Positions 22,901 through 35,468 of a DNA stretch of 64,000 bases are shown in pieces. The notes beneath the pieces were generated by a model, which was given only the letters and a program-made list of their open reading frames with translations, made no database searches and had not been told where the DNA came from. The stretch's first letter is position 1. Every line of letters starts with the position of its first letter. The position numbers were made by a program, and so were the translations under genes. The DNA lies in the NCBI GenBank assembly GCA_905182995.1, contig CAJJDP010000109.1, positions 1-64,000 of the forward strand. The letters are read 5' to 3'. This DNA comes from Paramecium octaurelia. Lineage: Eukaryota > Ciliophora > Oligohymenophorea > Peniculida > Parameciidae.

Positions 22901-25124
22901 ATGATAAAGGAAGAAGGAGTAGTAAAGGAATGCATTAAAAATGACCATAAAGGTTGTTAAATTCTTGCTGTGGACCTTTCAGAGGAATTAAATAAAGAAA
23001 ATGATCAAAAGAAATATTACTGTGTGAAATGTTTAATTGAAAAAATTGGAGTTAAAAAGATTGTTCTATATGATGAAGCAAAAAATAAGGCAAAATCTGT
23101 GAACGAAGAGTTAAAAAAGAATACAGTCCAAAAACATTAATAAACAAAGGACAGTTTTTAAAAACTATCAGATGTTATAAAATTAATCTAAGGAGAATAT
23201 TAGAATAAATTTGAGGATTTAAAGAAGCAGTTAGAAGCACAAATTAATAATGAATAGAAAAAATTACAATAAGTTGTGGAATCTGCTACCACAGATGATA
23301 TTAAATTATTGTCAAGTTGTTATTAGGATGATGGTAAAATAGCAAGTCCTTCTCCCAATATAGATTATAAGGAAATTACAGAATTTTTAGTCGAAATAAA
23401 AAAAATAATTTATCAGTTTGAAAATTTTGAATAATTGTAAGATGTAGACAAAGAAATAATTACAATAGAATAGACATGCTCAATTAATTTACAGATGGAT
23501 GAAAAATAAAAGAGAACTCCAGCTTTAAATTTTATATGTGAAAGTCATAAAATGGAGATTATTATGTTTAACTTAAATCAAATAGAATTTGAATAAACAA
23601 ACCCTTTTTTATGTGTCGAATGTGCATAAGATCTTTTAACTAGAGGTAATAAGGCTGTTGCTAATACGATATCATTGAAGAAGGCTGATGAAAAATGGAA
23701 TGAATACATTAAAGATCAAAGCGAAAAAAGATTATAAAGGTAATCAAGACTTAATTAAGCCATTGGACTCATTAAAAAATTATAAGAAAAGTATAATTAG
23801 GAATTGAATAAAATGATTTAATCCTTTGAAGACCAATTAAAGAAAGAACCAAAGGAATATGAATAACTTATGAAATTGAAAAATACTAGAATATAGAATT
23901 AAAATAAACAAAGTCTTCATGAAATTATTAAAATTCTTGGTTAAACAGATTAATAAAAAAAATAAGAATAAATTTCAAATTAAGAAGATTCACAATTTTA
24001 CAATAATCAAAAGAAAGTAATAGATGAATTAATTAAAGAAAACTTACTTGTTGAAAATTCAATTTAATGGCTTTAAAACTTTGATACATGTATATTATTA
24101 TAATTATTTAGAACCAAAAAAATCAAATGATTCAGAAAATGAATAAGAATTGGTGGAATTTCTTAAAAAGTCCACAATTCAGGATTTATATTTATCATTT
24201 TTTGAAATGTCATTTAACTCTTTAAGTTCTTTCAAAAAAGAAGAACAAGAATTATAACAAAAAGGAAAACTTACAAAGTTGTAATAATAAGATTTGGAAA
24301 ATCAAAATGAAGCATTTTAGAATTAATAAAAATGGTATAAGTTATTCTAAGAAAACTAAACTAAATTAGAAAGCTTTCAGAAGATCGATGAACTATAAAG
24401 AACCTAATTATAATTAGATTAATTATTATTATAAGATAATTAGAAAAAATAAGAGTTGAAGAAATACTAAGAAATTGTTGAAGATTAGAATGATTAATTA
24501 TTGTAAGCTAAAGCTAAGTTTAAAGATATTGATTGGCTTTCTGATAAAATTGGAGAATTAGAATAAATTTATAAAATAGGAAAACATTCCTTTGTAAAAG
24601 GAGACACATCATTATTAACTAAAAATTACTCTTCTTAATTATATTAATATTTAGAAAAAAGAACTAATTAAAAAATTAAGAATAAATATTTGTTATATTC
24701 TTCAAAAAATTAGGGGTTATATACAGATATTTTAAACAAAAGCATCGATAAAATGTCAAATTTATTGATAGTATTTAAATCAAAATCTGAATATATTTTT
24801 GGTGCATTTACTCCTTGTTAATGTTTAATATAAAGTGGAGCATATCAAATAGATGAACAAGCATAATCATTTTTATTTTCTTAAACCAACAATGAATATT
24901 ATCCTATTTAAGATAAAACAAAAGCAATTTATTGTACAAAAGATCTATTAGCTTTTGGCTAAAGTGATCTTTATATATATACAGGCTTTTAATCTGGATC
25001 ATCACAATTAGGTGTATCATATTAATGTAATCAATATAATATATCTGATGTAAAAAATCGCTTATTTGGATCACCTCAGCCAAATATCACAGCATGCGAA
25101 GTTATCATGTTAACATTTGTTTGA
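22901..25124 (+). CDS. B-box/coiled-coil/TLD-domain protein, copy 1
   Basis: ATG 22901 to TGA 25122-25124 with one intron (22 nt, GTATATTATT...TTTAG, near 24089-24110), 733 residues. Order: a zinc-binding cluster ('CIKNDHKGC' ... 'YYCVKC'), coiled coil, a second cluster ('ICESHK' ... 'FLCVECAQDLL'), a long coiled coil, then a TLD domain with 'LLIVFKSKSEYIFGAFTPCQ', 'SFLFSQTNN', 'LAFGQSDLYIY' and a final 'CEVIMLTFV'. TLD domains occur in OXR1/NCOA7 proteins that protect against oxidative stress and regulate V-ATPase. The B-box plus coiled-coil front end recalls TRIM proteins, but there is no RING. Next to a direct paralogue at 25834 and related to the inverted copy at 2663-4097. Confidence 0.85.
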
Positions 25125-25833
25125 AATAATATTTATAATCAATCATATCACATTATAAAATAAATAACAATCTAAATCAATAAAATACAATTTTAGAAGT
25201 CATAGCTTATATAATTTGAATGTCCTTAAATAAATCATCTTAAAATTAACTAATTTGCTTGATTTTATGATTAGATTGATTTAATTGTTGCTATTATCTT
25301 AAATAGTATGAGTTTATTTATATACATTATTTAAAATTAACTCTTTTTCATTATTATTTACTTAAAATTAGCGGTTTGAGTTTTCACACCAAAATAATGT
25401 TCTCAGATTAACTAGGCCACTAGATTATAGTATAATATAATGATTGCCTGTAATCAAAGAATAAATTGGTATTACTTAATTAAAAAGTAGTTTCATGAGT
25501 AATTAATTGTATACAAATATAGCATGCATGAGGATTAAAAATTTTACATTTCTGAAATTTAGAAAATTTGTTTATTTGCTTAATTCTACATGAATGAGTA
25601 TGATTAGAATTAATATACATCGAAAAGTTATATTTTTTATTTGAATATAATTGTTGACCTTATGCTTTCATTTTTTTTCTCCTAAAAGAATTAGTTTTTC
25701 TTACTTCCTTATTTCAGTTGTAAATATAATTTCAAATAATTGTCATGTTAAAATTACCATTCCATAAAATTTTTGATTCTATTATTATATATTAATAATA
25801 GAATTTGAATGGAAAATATTCAATTTATAAAAA
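25125..25833. other. Spacer between tandem TLD genes
   Basis: About 700 bp, very AT-rich, with no frame above about 40 codons and no sign of a third copy. It separates two tandem paralogues whose 5' ends are far more alike than this spacer is to the sequence upstream of copy 1. Confidence 0.45.
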
Positions 25834-28136
25834 ATGATACAGAAAGAAGGAGCAGTAAAGGAATGCATTAAAAATGACCACAAAGGATTTTAAATTCTCG
25901 CTGTGGACCTTTCAGAGGAATTAAATAAAGAAAATGATCAAAAGAAATATTATTGTGTGAAATGTTTAATAGAAAAAATTGGAGTTAAAAAGATTGTTCT
26001 ATATGAAGAAGCAATCAAAAATAATGAAATTTTAAATGAATAGTTACAGAAAAATAATAATCAACAGAATTAAGAAAAGTTAGACTATTTTACAAAATTA
26101 TAATCATAGTTTAAATTAGTTGAAGAAAGATTCTAAAAATCTATTTAAAGTGTTTTTAATTATATCGAGTCAAAATTAAAAGCTACATAATAAAAAATTG
26201 AAAAAATTCCTGAGCCCACATTATTGGATGATAGTATTAAAGTATTGTAAAATTGTTACGAGGAAGATGGTGAATTTGTTATTCCTTCTCCTGATTTAGA
26301 TCAAAAAAAAACATTCGATTTTTCCCAATACATGATGAAATTTAGATAACTAATATCGAATTCTGAATAAATAATTGAAGAAGAAACAGGCATATAAATA
26401 ATTGAACTGAAGGAATAAATTAATTTATTGTTTGATGATAAACAAAAAGTAAATATGTTGTGTATTCTTAGAGAACTCCAGCTTTAAATCTGATATGTGA
26501 AAGTCATAACATGGAGATTATTATGTTTAATTTAAATCAAGCATAATTTGAATAAACAAATCCTTTTTTATGTGTTGAATGTGCATAAGATCTTTTAATT
26601 AGAGGGAATAATGCTATTGCTAAAACAATATCATTAATAAAGGCAGAAGAAAAATGGAATGAATATATTAAAGACCAGAGTGAAAAAAGATCATAAAGGC
26701 AATCAAGACTCAATTCAGCAATTGGATTCATTAAAATATTATAAGAAAAGTATAATTAGGAATTGAATAAAATTATTAAATCCTTAAATGATCAATTAAA
26801 ACAATAGCCTAAATATTATGAATAACTTAAGAAATTGAAAGCAACTAGATTATAAAATTAAGATAAACAAAGTCTTCAAGAAATTATAAAAATTCTCGGT
26901 TAGACAGATTAATTAAAAAAGCAAGAATAGCTTTCAAATTAAGAAGATTCGCAATTTTTCGATAATCAAAAGAAAGTATTAGAAGAGTTAATAAAAGAAA
27001 ACATACTAGTAGAAAATTAAATGTAATGGCTGTAAAACTTTGATGCATGTATTTATTTAGAGCCTCAAGATTATAGTGACGATTTCAAAGACACCAGCCA
27101 AAATGACCTAGAATTATTAGAATTTCTAAAAAGATCCTCTATATAAGATTAATATTTTTCCTTCTTTGAAAATTCCTTTAATTCTTTAAGGAAATTTGAA
27201 TAAGAGGAACAGGCATTAAAATAAAAAGGAAAACTTGAAAAATTAGCATAGCTAAAACAGGAAACAGCATCCGATTCAATTTTATTATAATAAGAATTGT
27301 ATTAATAATTTTAGGAGAGGTAAGCTAAATTGAAAAGATTAATGAATGTAGATGAATTATAAACCTCTAAAGTAGAATATGAAAAATTACTAATATTAGA
27401 GAATCAAAATAAAAAGAAAATTATAGATTTGGAACTTCTTAACAAATACTAACAAACTGAGATAGAAAAAGGTTTAATTCAAATAGAAAAACTGAATAAT
27501 TTGTTAACACAGAATAAAAATTAAATAACACAGAATAAAAATCAGTATTTAGAATAGATCTCAGAACTAAAGCAAGCTTACTCATTTTCTGAGTTGTCTT
27601 GGTTAACAGGAGATACAAGAATACTCCTTAATGATTACGCCTAAAAAATATACAGAAAAATAGAAGAAAGAACGAAAAAGACCATTAAAAGAAAATACTT
27701 GATAGATTCTTCTTCTTATTGTAATATAAATAGTTTCAGTGCGTTGATGAGTAGAATAAATAGAAAATCTAATTTATTAATGATTTTTAAATCAAGAACT
27801 CAATATATTTTTGGTGGGTTTACTCCGTGTTAATGTGTGATAAGGAGTGGAGCCCATCAAATAGATGAATAAGAATAATCATTTTTATTTTCATAGACTC
27901 ACGATGAAATTTACCCTTTAAAAGAAAAACGTTATACTATGTATTTTAACTAATCCTAATTAGAATTTGGCTGTGAGGATATGTAGATATAGAGTGATTT
28001 TTAAAAAGGAAAATCAAATTTAGGATATACCTATTAATTTAGTCAATATGGATAAGCACATGCAAGAAATCATTTATTCGGATCTCCTGAACCAAATATT
28101 ATGTAATTTGAGGCTATTATGTTAACATTTGCTTGA
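25834..28136 (+). CDS. B-box/coiled-coil/TLD-domain protein, copy 2
   Basis: ATG 25834 to TGA 28134-28136, one intron (26449-26471, 23 nt), 759 residues. Same layout as copy 1: N-terminal zinc cluster, coiled coil, 'ICESHNMEIIMFNLNQ' with 'FLCVECAQ', coiled coil, TLD ('LLMIFKSRTQYIFGGFTPCQ', 'SFLFS', 'FEAIMLTFA'). In the first cluster the Cys of 'DHKGC' is Phe here ('DHKGF'), so one zinc ligand is lost. The intron sits at a place where copy 1 has none, and copy 1's own intron is absent here. The N-terminal 60 codons are nearly identical to copy 1, while the middle has diverged, suggesting recent duplication or conversion of the 5' end. Confidence 0.85.
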
Positions 28137-28358
28137 AATGAATTAATACTCATATTGCAAATGAATATTTATATACATTATATTCCAAATTTAAAGAATT
28201 ACATATAAATTTTTTGTTCTGAAAAATCAAGTCTTAGTTATTTGTGTATAAAAACAAAAATAAAATATTGAAGCATTTCAAAATCTATTCAAATAATTAG
28301 TATATTAATTTTTATGTAATCATTTAGTAGAGATGATTATATAATAAGCATATTAAAT

Positions 28359-30550
28359 ATGTGTATTCCACAAATTACAATTAATTAGCATCTAAGATTC
28401 ATTTATAATTTACAGTTATAATCGCAATACTTTCAAATCTTAAAGTAGGTAAAATAAGAATAAAAACTTAGGACAATATTTTATAATTAATATATTATTT
28501 TAATACATGAATATTTATAGACTCAATTAGAAGCTAAGACACATAATGGAAGTGTTTGATATAATCTAGAGAGAGTATTTTGTATATTTTATTCTAGCCA
28601 ATTGCAAACTTTAAATGGAGGTTATTTAGGGGTTCATCAAGATTATTTGATTCATTAAGTAATTAAGTTTCCTAATCTCTTTGATATTAATTATGATGAA
28701 TTAAAGTTAAATGTTGTGAATTTCTTCTAAATGCTAAAAGAACACAATATCACACCAATTGTTATTTTGTCATCATAAATCCATTAGAAAATAAATTCAA
28801 AGATTATAATGAAATGCTAATCAGAAAAAAATAAGTAAATTAATGATACTATCATATCTATATAGAGCACAGTTCAGAGAATTAATATATAATGATGCTG
28901 TTATTGATACCCTGTTACCGAAAAGAATGATCATTGATTGGTTAAGAGAATTGTAAATCCAATTTTTAGTTGTTCCAGATGCGGGAAGTTAAATTCGCTA
29001 TCTCTTTACCAATAATTTAATAAGTGGGTAAATGACTCTGATTATCATTTAGTATATTGGCAGAGATCTCCTTATTGGAGAGGTGTTTTAGTTTCAAAGA
29101 ATTAAATTATTTGATTTTAAACATTTTCGAAAACTCTTTCGAATGGATTGACATAAAACTATTAACAGCAAAATCCTAATTAAGTTTAGATTCTCTAGCA
29201 GAATTATATTAATTGCATGACTATTGCACTCGTAATGAATGCATAGGTTATAATGATCAAATTCTAAATTAATTCAGTCAAACTAAGTTTACAAAGCCTT
29301 TTTCAGAATTATCAAGGTCTGATTAATTTAATGTTCTCTACAATATTGGATAATAATTCTTTGCTGGAAAGCTAACTTTATAATAGAGAGTTTAAAAATT
29401 TGCTAACTTTCTTGTTGATCCAATTAAGATCACTTAGTTTATGCAACAAATCAAAGATTCTCCATACATTGATATCAATTTTGATGAACTGAGGCTATAA
29501 ACTGCATCTGCCAGTGCCATCTAATTGCCAACTGAGATTTTGGTGTTTTAGAGTAACGGAATAGGATTGTTCTAAAAAGAGCAGTCTCTCCTTTAACCTT
29601 TAGAATTTTAAGAATATGAATTTGTTGAACCTTCTTAAATGGCATTTGAAAAATTGAATATTGGATATTTTCAAGGGAAGAATCAAATTAAGTTGAATAC
29701 TTCTTTTAATTTATTTAAAGAGACCATTAAAAATCCTACCTTATTGCGTTCGATTCATTATTATTATAAGACATTAAAATTGACTTCCAGAAAATCTTCA
29801 TTTGAACTTGGTGAGCAATCATAATAAATAAATTCAGACCTGATTTAATTAAATTTAAATTTGAGATTTCTGCATTTATAAGGTTTAATTGATTTGGATA
29901 ATTAAAAGGGTTCTTTATATGCATCTGCCTTGTCATATGTTAAGCCTCAATATTTTATTCCCTTCTTCATTTATCTAAAATTATTGGAAACTCCCTATAA
30001 ACCAATTTTATTTGGGCATTTTTATAATCCATAGAATGAGAAGGATGATGAGATAATAGCAACATTTGCAGACAAAAAGGACAATTTGATAACTAAACAA
30101 TTAATTAATTTGTCTGAACATTATCAGGAGGAAGATGAAAAGATTTTGTTACTTTTAAGATTTTTTGTGATTAATAGTGTCTCTAAATTAGGTTAATTGG
30201 ATTATTTTGGAGATTTTATCAGTTGTATAAGTAAAAATTACGGTTAACAATATGATGCAATATTAATAGGATTATATTTTGAGCTAAATTAACGTGGCCT
30301 TATTGAGCAATTTATAAATATTGGTCAATAAAATCCTTTTTATAAAAAATATAATTATAATGAAGAATTTTATTAATTTTTGAAAAAAAAGAAATCCAAA
30401 TAAGAATTTATGGCAAATCATAATTTATAACATTACATTGATAGTTGGACAGAAATTATCAAACTATTTGATTATATCCACTAGAAAAAGGGAATGAGAT
30501 TCGATATTTTGTTAAAGACCAATGAGTATTTTCAGTCGTTGATTAAGTGA
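28359..30550 (+). CDS. Mkt1-like / XPG-PIN-fold protein, start uncertain
   Basis: Mkt1-type proteins have a degenerate XPG/FEN nuclease fold and act in post-transcriptional control with poly(A)-binding partners. From about 28560 the frame is convincing: 'GGYLGVHQDYLIHQVI', 'FFQMLKEHNITPIVIL', 'IDWLRELQIQFLVVPDAGSQ' and 'RYLFTNNLISGILAEISLL', then a long C-terminal domain ending 'TNEYFQSLIK'. Introns of 18, 31 and 25 nt (near 28552, 28832 and 29030) keep one frame to TGA 30548-30550. The acidic metal-binding residues of active FEN nucleases are not evident. ATG 28359 is the first in-frame start and would give 705 residues, but the leader up to about 28550 is rich in TAA/TAG codons and may be non-coding, so the true start is open. 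Confidence 0.65.
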
Positions 30551-31041
30551 AAAAAATTGTTAATTATGTAATATATATATATATTTATATAACATAAATT
30601 TTATGATATTATAATTATTAATATAAAGTTTTTTTCATTGATTTTAAAAACTCCTCAAGAAAATGAAGTCTGAACTGTGTATAAAGGTTAAGGAATGAGT
30701 TCAACTTAAGTTTTGAAAAAGTTAACTGTTTGCATTTTTGAAATTTTATAATCAAAATGTTAAATTATCATTTTTTTTGAGAAATTACTCGTTTTTTAAT
30801 TTTTTTTTAAAAGCTTGATTAAATGAAAAAAATAAGAAGCGGGATTCGAATTACCTTTCTTGTAAAATTGTTATATATTTAAAATCACAGAGATTATTCA
30901 AAAGAGAATTCGATTTCTTATCTGTAATTAATTTATAAGTTTTTTTATAAATATTAGAAAAAATCGCTGATTCTTAAGGATCATTTTTTCGATTTAAATA
31001 TTAAAAATAATACATCAATATTTCTCGAAAAACTCAGTTTT
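30551..31041. other. AT-rich intergenic stretch
   Basis: Between two same-strand genes. Long T and A runs; no reading frame or RNA gene seen. Confidence 0.5.
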
Positions 31042-31663
31042 ATGGCAATTAAATTGAATTTTAAAGTTAGATGTGAAACTACTCTATGTGAGTCTGTATG
31101 CATTGTGGGAAGTGTCAAGGAGTTAGGGTCATGGAACCCTTCAAATAGCCTTCAATTATCTACAAACCCAGATATTTATCCATTTTGGGTTGGTAGCATA
31201 TCTGTTGATGTGAATGAAAGTATATTATAGTGCTAATATAGACTAACTTATCGAGTTCAAAGCAATAATCAGAAATGGCAATTAAGTTAGTTGGGAGGAC
31301 AGTGACAATAGAGTAATACAAATTCGGTACCAATCCCAGAGTATTATATTTTCTTACAACTCCCAATTATTGTAAGTTATTCGAATATAATCATTATATG
31401 ACCTTTCTGATGATGAATCCATCAATTTAGGTATATTTTTATAACGATTTATTAGATAAGATAAAAAAGATAAAACTTCAAAATGTTCTGAATCCATTCG
31501 ATTAAGAGGGATTTACATCTGTAAAATTTATTATATATTTTAGGAATCTGATTAAGAGAGTGACCATCTTTCAAATTTGGATTCAGTTGGATTTTCACCA
31601 ATTGTGAAATCTCTTTCTATTTAATACCAGGAAGAATCATTTGAGCTTCTTGTCCAATAATGA
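31042..31663 (+). CDS. CBM20 starch/glycogen-binding domain protein
   Basis: Introns of 22, 25 and 23 nt give 183 residues. The first 100 residues form a CBM20 domain: 'FKVRCETTLCESVCIVGSVK', 'ELGSWNPSNSLQL' with the conserved sugar-binding Trp, 'YPFWVGSISV', then 'LIEFKAIIRNG', 'VSWEDSDNRV'. CBM20 modules bind alpha-glucans. The remaining 80 residues are Ser/Asp-rich and disordered, with no enzyme domain. Known CBM20 proteins without an amylase domain include laforin (with a phosphatase) and starch-targeting adaptors; this one has only the binding module, so an adaptor role on glycogen/amylopectin granules is the simplest reading. Introns 2 and 3 together preserve frame, so their removal is less secure than the first. 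Confidence 0.8.
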
Positions 31664-32037
31664 ATACATAATAAACAGACTTGTTAATTATTGAATCTTA
31701 TTTATTTAATATTCATTTGAGAAACTAGACTGTTCTCTTCCATTCAATTAAACATATAAAAATATTTATCTATAAACTCCTTCTACATTTTCAGTCTCCT
31801 CTTACAATTAGAGGAAACAAGATGTAATTTAAAAATCATGATAAATGAATTTTATGATAAAGAATAAATTTTATTTGATGATAAATTGTCTTTTTAAATT
31901 CTGAAAGGAGAACCAATTGGTCATGAATATTGATAGCACTTATTTCTAAGAATATTCAAATTATACAATAGTACAAAAATGTGTGTAAGTCCATCCAAAT
32001 TTTGAAGTATTTGAAAAGATAAAAATATAATTTATTA
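31664..32037. other. Convergent 3' intergenic stretch
   Basis: Lies between the 3' ends of the CBM20 gene and the kinesin gene. I found no supported reading frame. Confidence 0.45.
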
Positions 32038-34116
32038 TCAAAATCCTGCATAAGCCTTTGGTTGTCTTTATAATCTCATAATTTATTCGAGTAAGTCCCT
32101 TTCTCTTGCCTACAAAAATTCTACACGTTATTATAACTAATTATTTGTTTGTTTCAATTAAACTATTTCATGTAAATCATTTGGGTCACTACTCTTTCCA
32201 TTAAGATTTTTCCTAGCTATCTAAAATTTTTAATCAAATCTCATACTTAAGCCAATTCCATATTTTTTTCTTCTAAAGACGCCACTTTTTTTTTTAAATC
32301 GCTATTTTCTATCAATAATGCACTAGACATATATTCTTCTTAAATCTTTGATTTATCCTGATCTCCCTTTGTGATTGGATTACCAATAAAAATCTACTCT
32401 AAATTCTCTAACTTCAGTTACAAGGCATTATTTTCATTCATAACAATATGATAATTCTTAACAGAAACATCACGAGCATTTCTCAACTCATCATTTTCTT
32501 ATTTTAATTTATTGATTTCCATTTAATACTCATGTAAAATTTTGTTGACTGGCAAATCAATCTTGCTGTTATTAGAATTCACCTATTGATCAAACCCATT
32601 TTGTTAACTATTGAGAATTTAATTATGACTAATGGGTCTGGATTACAATGGAGGTAGTTATTTCTTTTATCCGTTCTTGTCATTGAAATTGGGAATTTCG
32701 ATAGGTAATCCATTAGTATATCTAAATAACAATCAACAATACCTCTATAACTGTTCCCTCAGATACTGATTTTCCATCTTCAACAAATCTCGCTCTCTGG
32801 TGAGATTGTATATAATTTAATCCTTTTCGCCCATAGAGATTACTGGTTTGTTTTGGATGTTCATAGTTGAAGTGGCATAATTTATGGTACTCAATGTCTC
32901 CTCATAATAAGCAGCAGAAGGAGATACACATGCAATCATCAACGCCTTGGCAGTTCCTCTATTACTATTCAATCACTACATTACCCCAATGAATCCATCA
33001 AGAGCATTGTTAATTTACTATCTCTGTAGGGGATGTAAGGGAGTTTGTTCTTTTTGTCACTCAAAGACTTTATGACCTTACCCAAAGTAAACAGGGATTT
33101 ATTAATATTACCGGTTTCTTTGATCATATCCCCTTAGGATTTGGACTCCTTCAATCTTTCTGAACCAGCTAAATCAACAAATGAAAATTTTCCATATCTC
33201 TAAAATAACAGTTAAAAGATTCTATACTTTGACAATTTATCCATCTATATTCTATTCTCCAATTAAATAAGCAGTCAATATTGAGTGAGATCTGCTTGAA
33301 TCTTTGTTTAGTTCATGAGATCCTTACTTTCTATTTCTCATTCCTTCATGCAATACTGCTTGGATGTCTGAAAATGAAGTGCATTCAACAATCATCAAAT
33401 CTTCAACAAAGAATCCGTTTTATAGATTCCATCTGCAATGCAAGATTCCAGAAGCAGGATTTAGCAGATCTCTCAATTATTCGTTATATATTTCTGTAAA
33501 CGAGGCTTTCACATAAAATTGCTCTGCTCTTTGTGCCATAATCTACCATAAATATCTAGTAGCTCTTGGAATGATGCCTTCTGATTCATCAGAAATGTAT
33601 TTTTCTCTAGCCAAACGTTCTTCAACTCCAGAAATGCTTGTTTATTAAAATTGAAAATTTACGTATAAGTTTTACCTGATCCTGTTTAACCATATGCAAA
33701 TATTGTGGCTGAATATCCATCCAGGGCAGCATCCAGCAATTCTTAAATATTGCATTTTAAAAACACTTCTTATTAAGTGCACCTTTCATCCAAAACAGCA
33801 TTGAATCTAAATTACTTTGCTACTCCTCTTTGCTAATTAAGATCGCGAATTACTTATAATAGAGTTAACAATTTGAATCTGATATTGCTTTGATGCATTA
33901 TTCATCCCCTCTCCCTTACTCTAATTAGTTCATTGGTCTAATTCGCAATGCAACTTTTACACTCTCTCCACCAGATTCATCTAATACTGAAGTATCTGGT
34001 TAGGATGGAGATGGTCCTGATTGCAAAGACATCGGCTGCATCAAAGGAGAAGGTTGGTTTATTTGTTGATTTTAAGGTTAAGATTGTTGTTAAGGAGTTT
34101 TACTCTTTTTATTCAT
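32038..34116 (-). CDS. Kinesin motor protein (N-terminal motor)
   Basis: ATG at 34116 to TGA 32038-32040 with six introns (26, 26, 28, 20, 21 and 26 nt), 643 residues. A disordered Gln/Pro leader of about 50 residues precedes the motor: '[12 protein letters not shown]', P-loop 'FAYGQTGSGKT' at about 125-135, '[14 protein letters not shown]', switch I 'SSRSHSILT', switch II '[13 protein letters not shown]', and '[20 protein letters not shown]' ending in 'TLSTINYA'. All ATPase and microtubule-switch motifs are intact, so this is a plus-end-type motor. A short coiled-coil stalk and Gln-rich tail follow. The exact kinesin class is not clear; at 643 residues it is shorter than conventional kinesin heavy chains. 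Microtubule transport or ciliary function is likely. Confidence 0.92.
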
Positions 34117-34204
34117 TATAATAATTTAATGATTTTTTTCCCATTGTAATCATCCTTAGAAATTTAAAATAATACTAATATATATAATTTCCTATATCAG
34201 AACA

Positions 34205-35468
34205 TCACTTGAATGCAGCTAAGCCTGTGATTTCCCTTCCAGCAATCAAACTATTAATATCGTAAGATCCCTATAAATTAGTAAATTTATAATTTACCTC
34301 ATATGTATAAACCACTTCAGCGTCAGTCAAAGCCTTAATACAGTAATTTTCAACTAAGATTCCATCTCCTCCCATCATCTCTCTTCCCAATCTAGCCACT
34401 TCTCTAGTTTTATCAGTAACCCATGCCTTCACAGCTGCAATCTATCCCAAAGTTGCCTTCTTCTCCTAAGCCAATCTTGAAACCTGTATGACCATCAGAA
34501 AACTGGCTTAGAATGTTGTCAATATCCTTGTCAATCTCTCTTATTATAATTAGAATCCAGCGACATGTTTTCCAAATTATTTTCTTCTCGTTACAAATTT
34601 AACTACATTCTCATAAACTCCAGCTTATATTCCCAAAGCTATCCAAGGTACTCCTACTCTTGAATGCTACAAAGCTTAAGTTACACCATTCTAAAAGTCT
34701 TTGGCTTTTGGCATCCTATTTTCATCAGGTATAAACACATCTTTAAATGTGATTTAACAATTTTAAACTATTCTCAATGCTAACTTATGTTTGATTGGTT
34801 CGGCATGAACTCCAGCCCATTTGTTTTCGACTATAAATCCTTCTATGTTATTATTCTCAGTATTTCTGGCCCAAACAACTAAAATATCCTTATTTCCATT
34901 TCCAATCCATCTCTTGTTGCCATTCAATAAGTATCCTCCCTATACCTTCTTGACACTAGTCTATAGACTTGAGGCATCAGATCCATACTCCCTTTCAGTT
35001 AGTGCCCATCCTCCCAAAATATCCATGTCCTTGATCCTAGTTAAGTATTTCTTTTTTTGATCCTCTGAACCAAATGTTTCAATACTATGAGGTACCAATG
35101 ATGATCTAATCAATTGTTTTCATGCTTACATTAACAAATAGAATGTTGACAAACCAGCATCGACTTTGGCTAATTCTAAATAGGCTAAACCAGTTTTGAC
35201 GTATGTGTCGGTTTTATGAATCAGTTTCAATGGTTTTAGGGCTTCGACAATCTCTGTGGGAAATTCAGCTGCCTCAACATACTTATTGATTGTTGGTGCG
35301 GCCTAATTAATTGATTCCTCATACTTTTTCCTATGCAAATTTTCGAACTGCAAAACAAATATCTTTTTCGTCTTTTTCAAGCATGTCATACAATCGAAGA
35401 TATTCAAGAGGATCTGCTAGGAACTTGACTTCCTTAAATTGTCCAGCCAACTAATTCAATCTAAACAT
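34205..35468 (-). CDS. Acyl-CoA dehydrogenase, glutaryl-CoA dehydrogenase / ACX4-like
   Basis: FAD-dependent dehydrogenase of acyl-CoA or glutaryl-CoA catabolism. Introns of 22, 24 and 27 nt give 396 residues, the normal family length. Motifs: 'WALTEREYGSDASSLQT' (FAD/substrate loop), 'GGYLLNGNKRWIGNG', 'RKQFGKHVAGFQLQQERL', 'EMMGGDGIL', and the catalytic base Glu in 'YEGSYDIN' at about residue 375, the position used by glutaryl-CoA dehydrogenase rather than the medium-chain enzymes. The C-terminus 'GREITGLAAFK' matches this branch. There is no obvious mitochondrial leader beyond 'MFRLNQLAG' and no SRL-type peroxisomal signal. Two of the introns are multiples of three; the 24-nt one holds an in-frame TGA and so must be removed. 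Confidence 0.92.
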
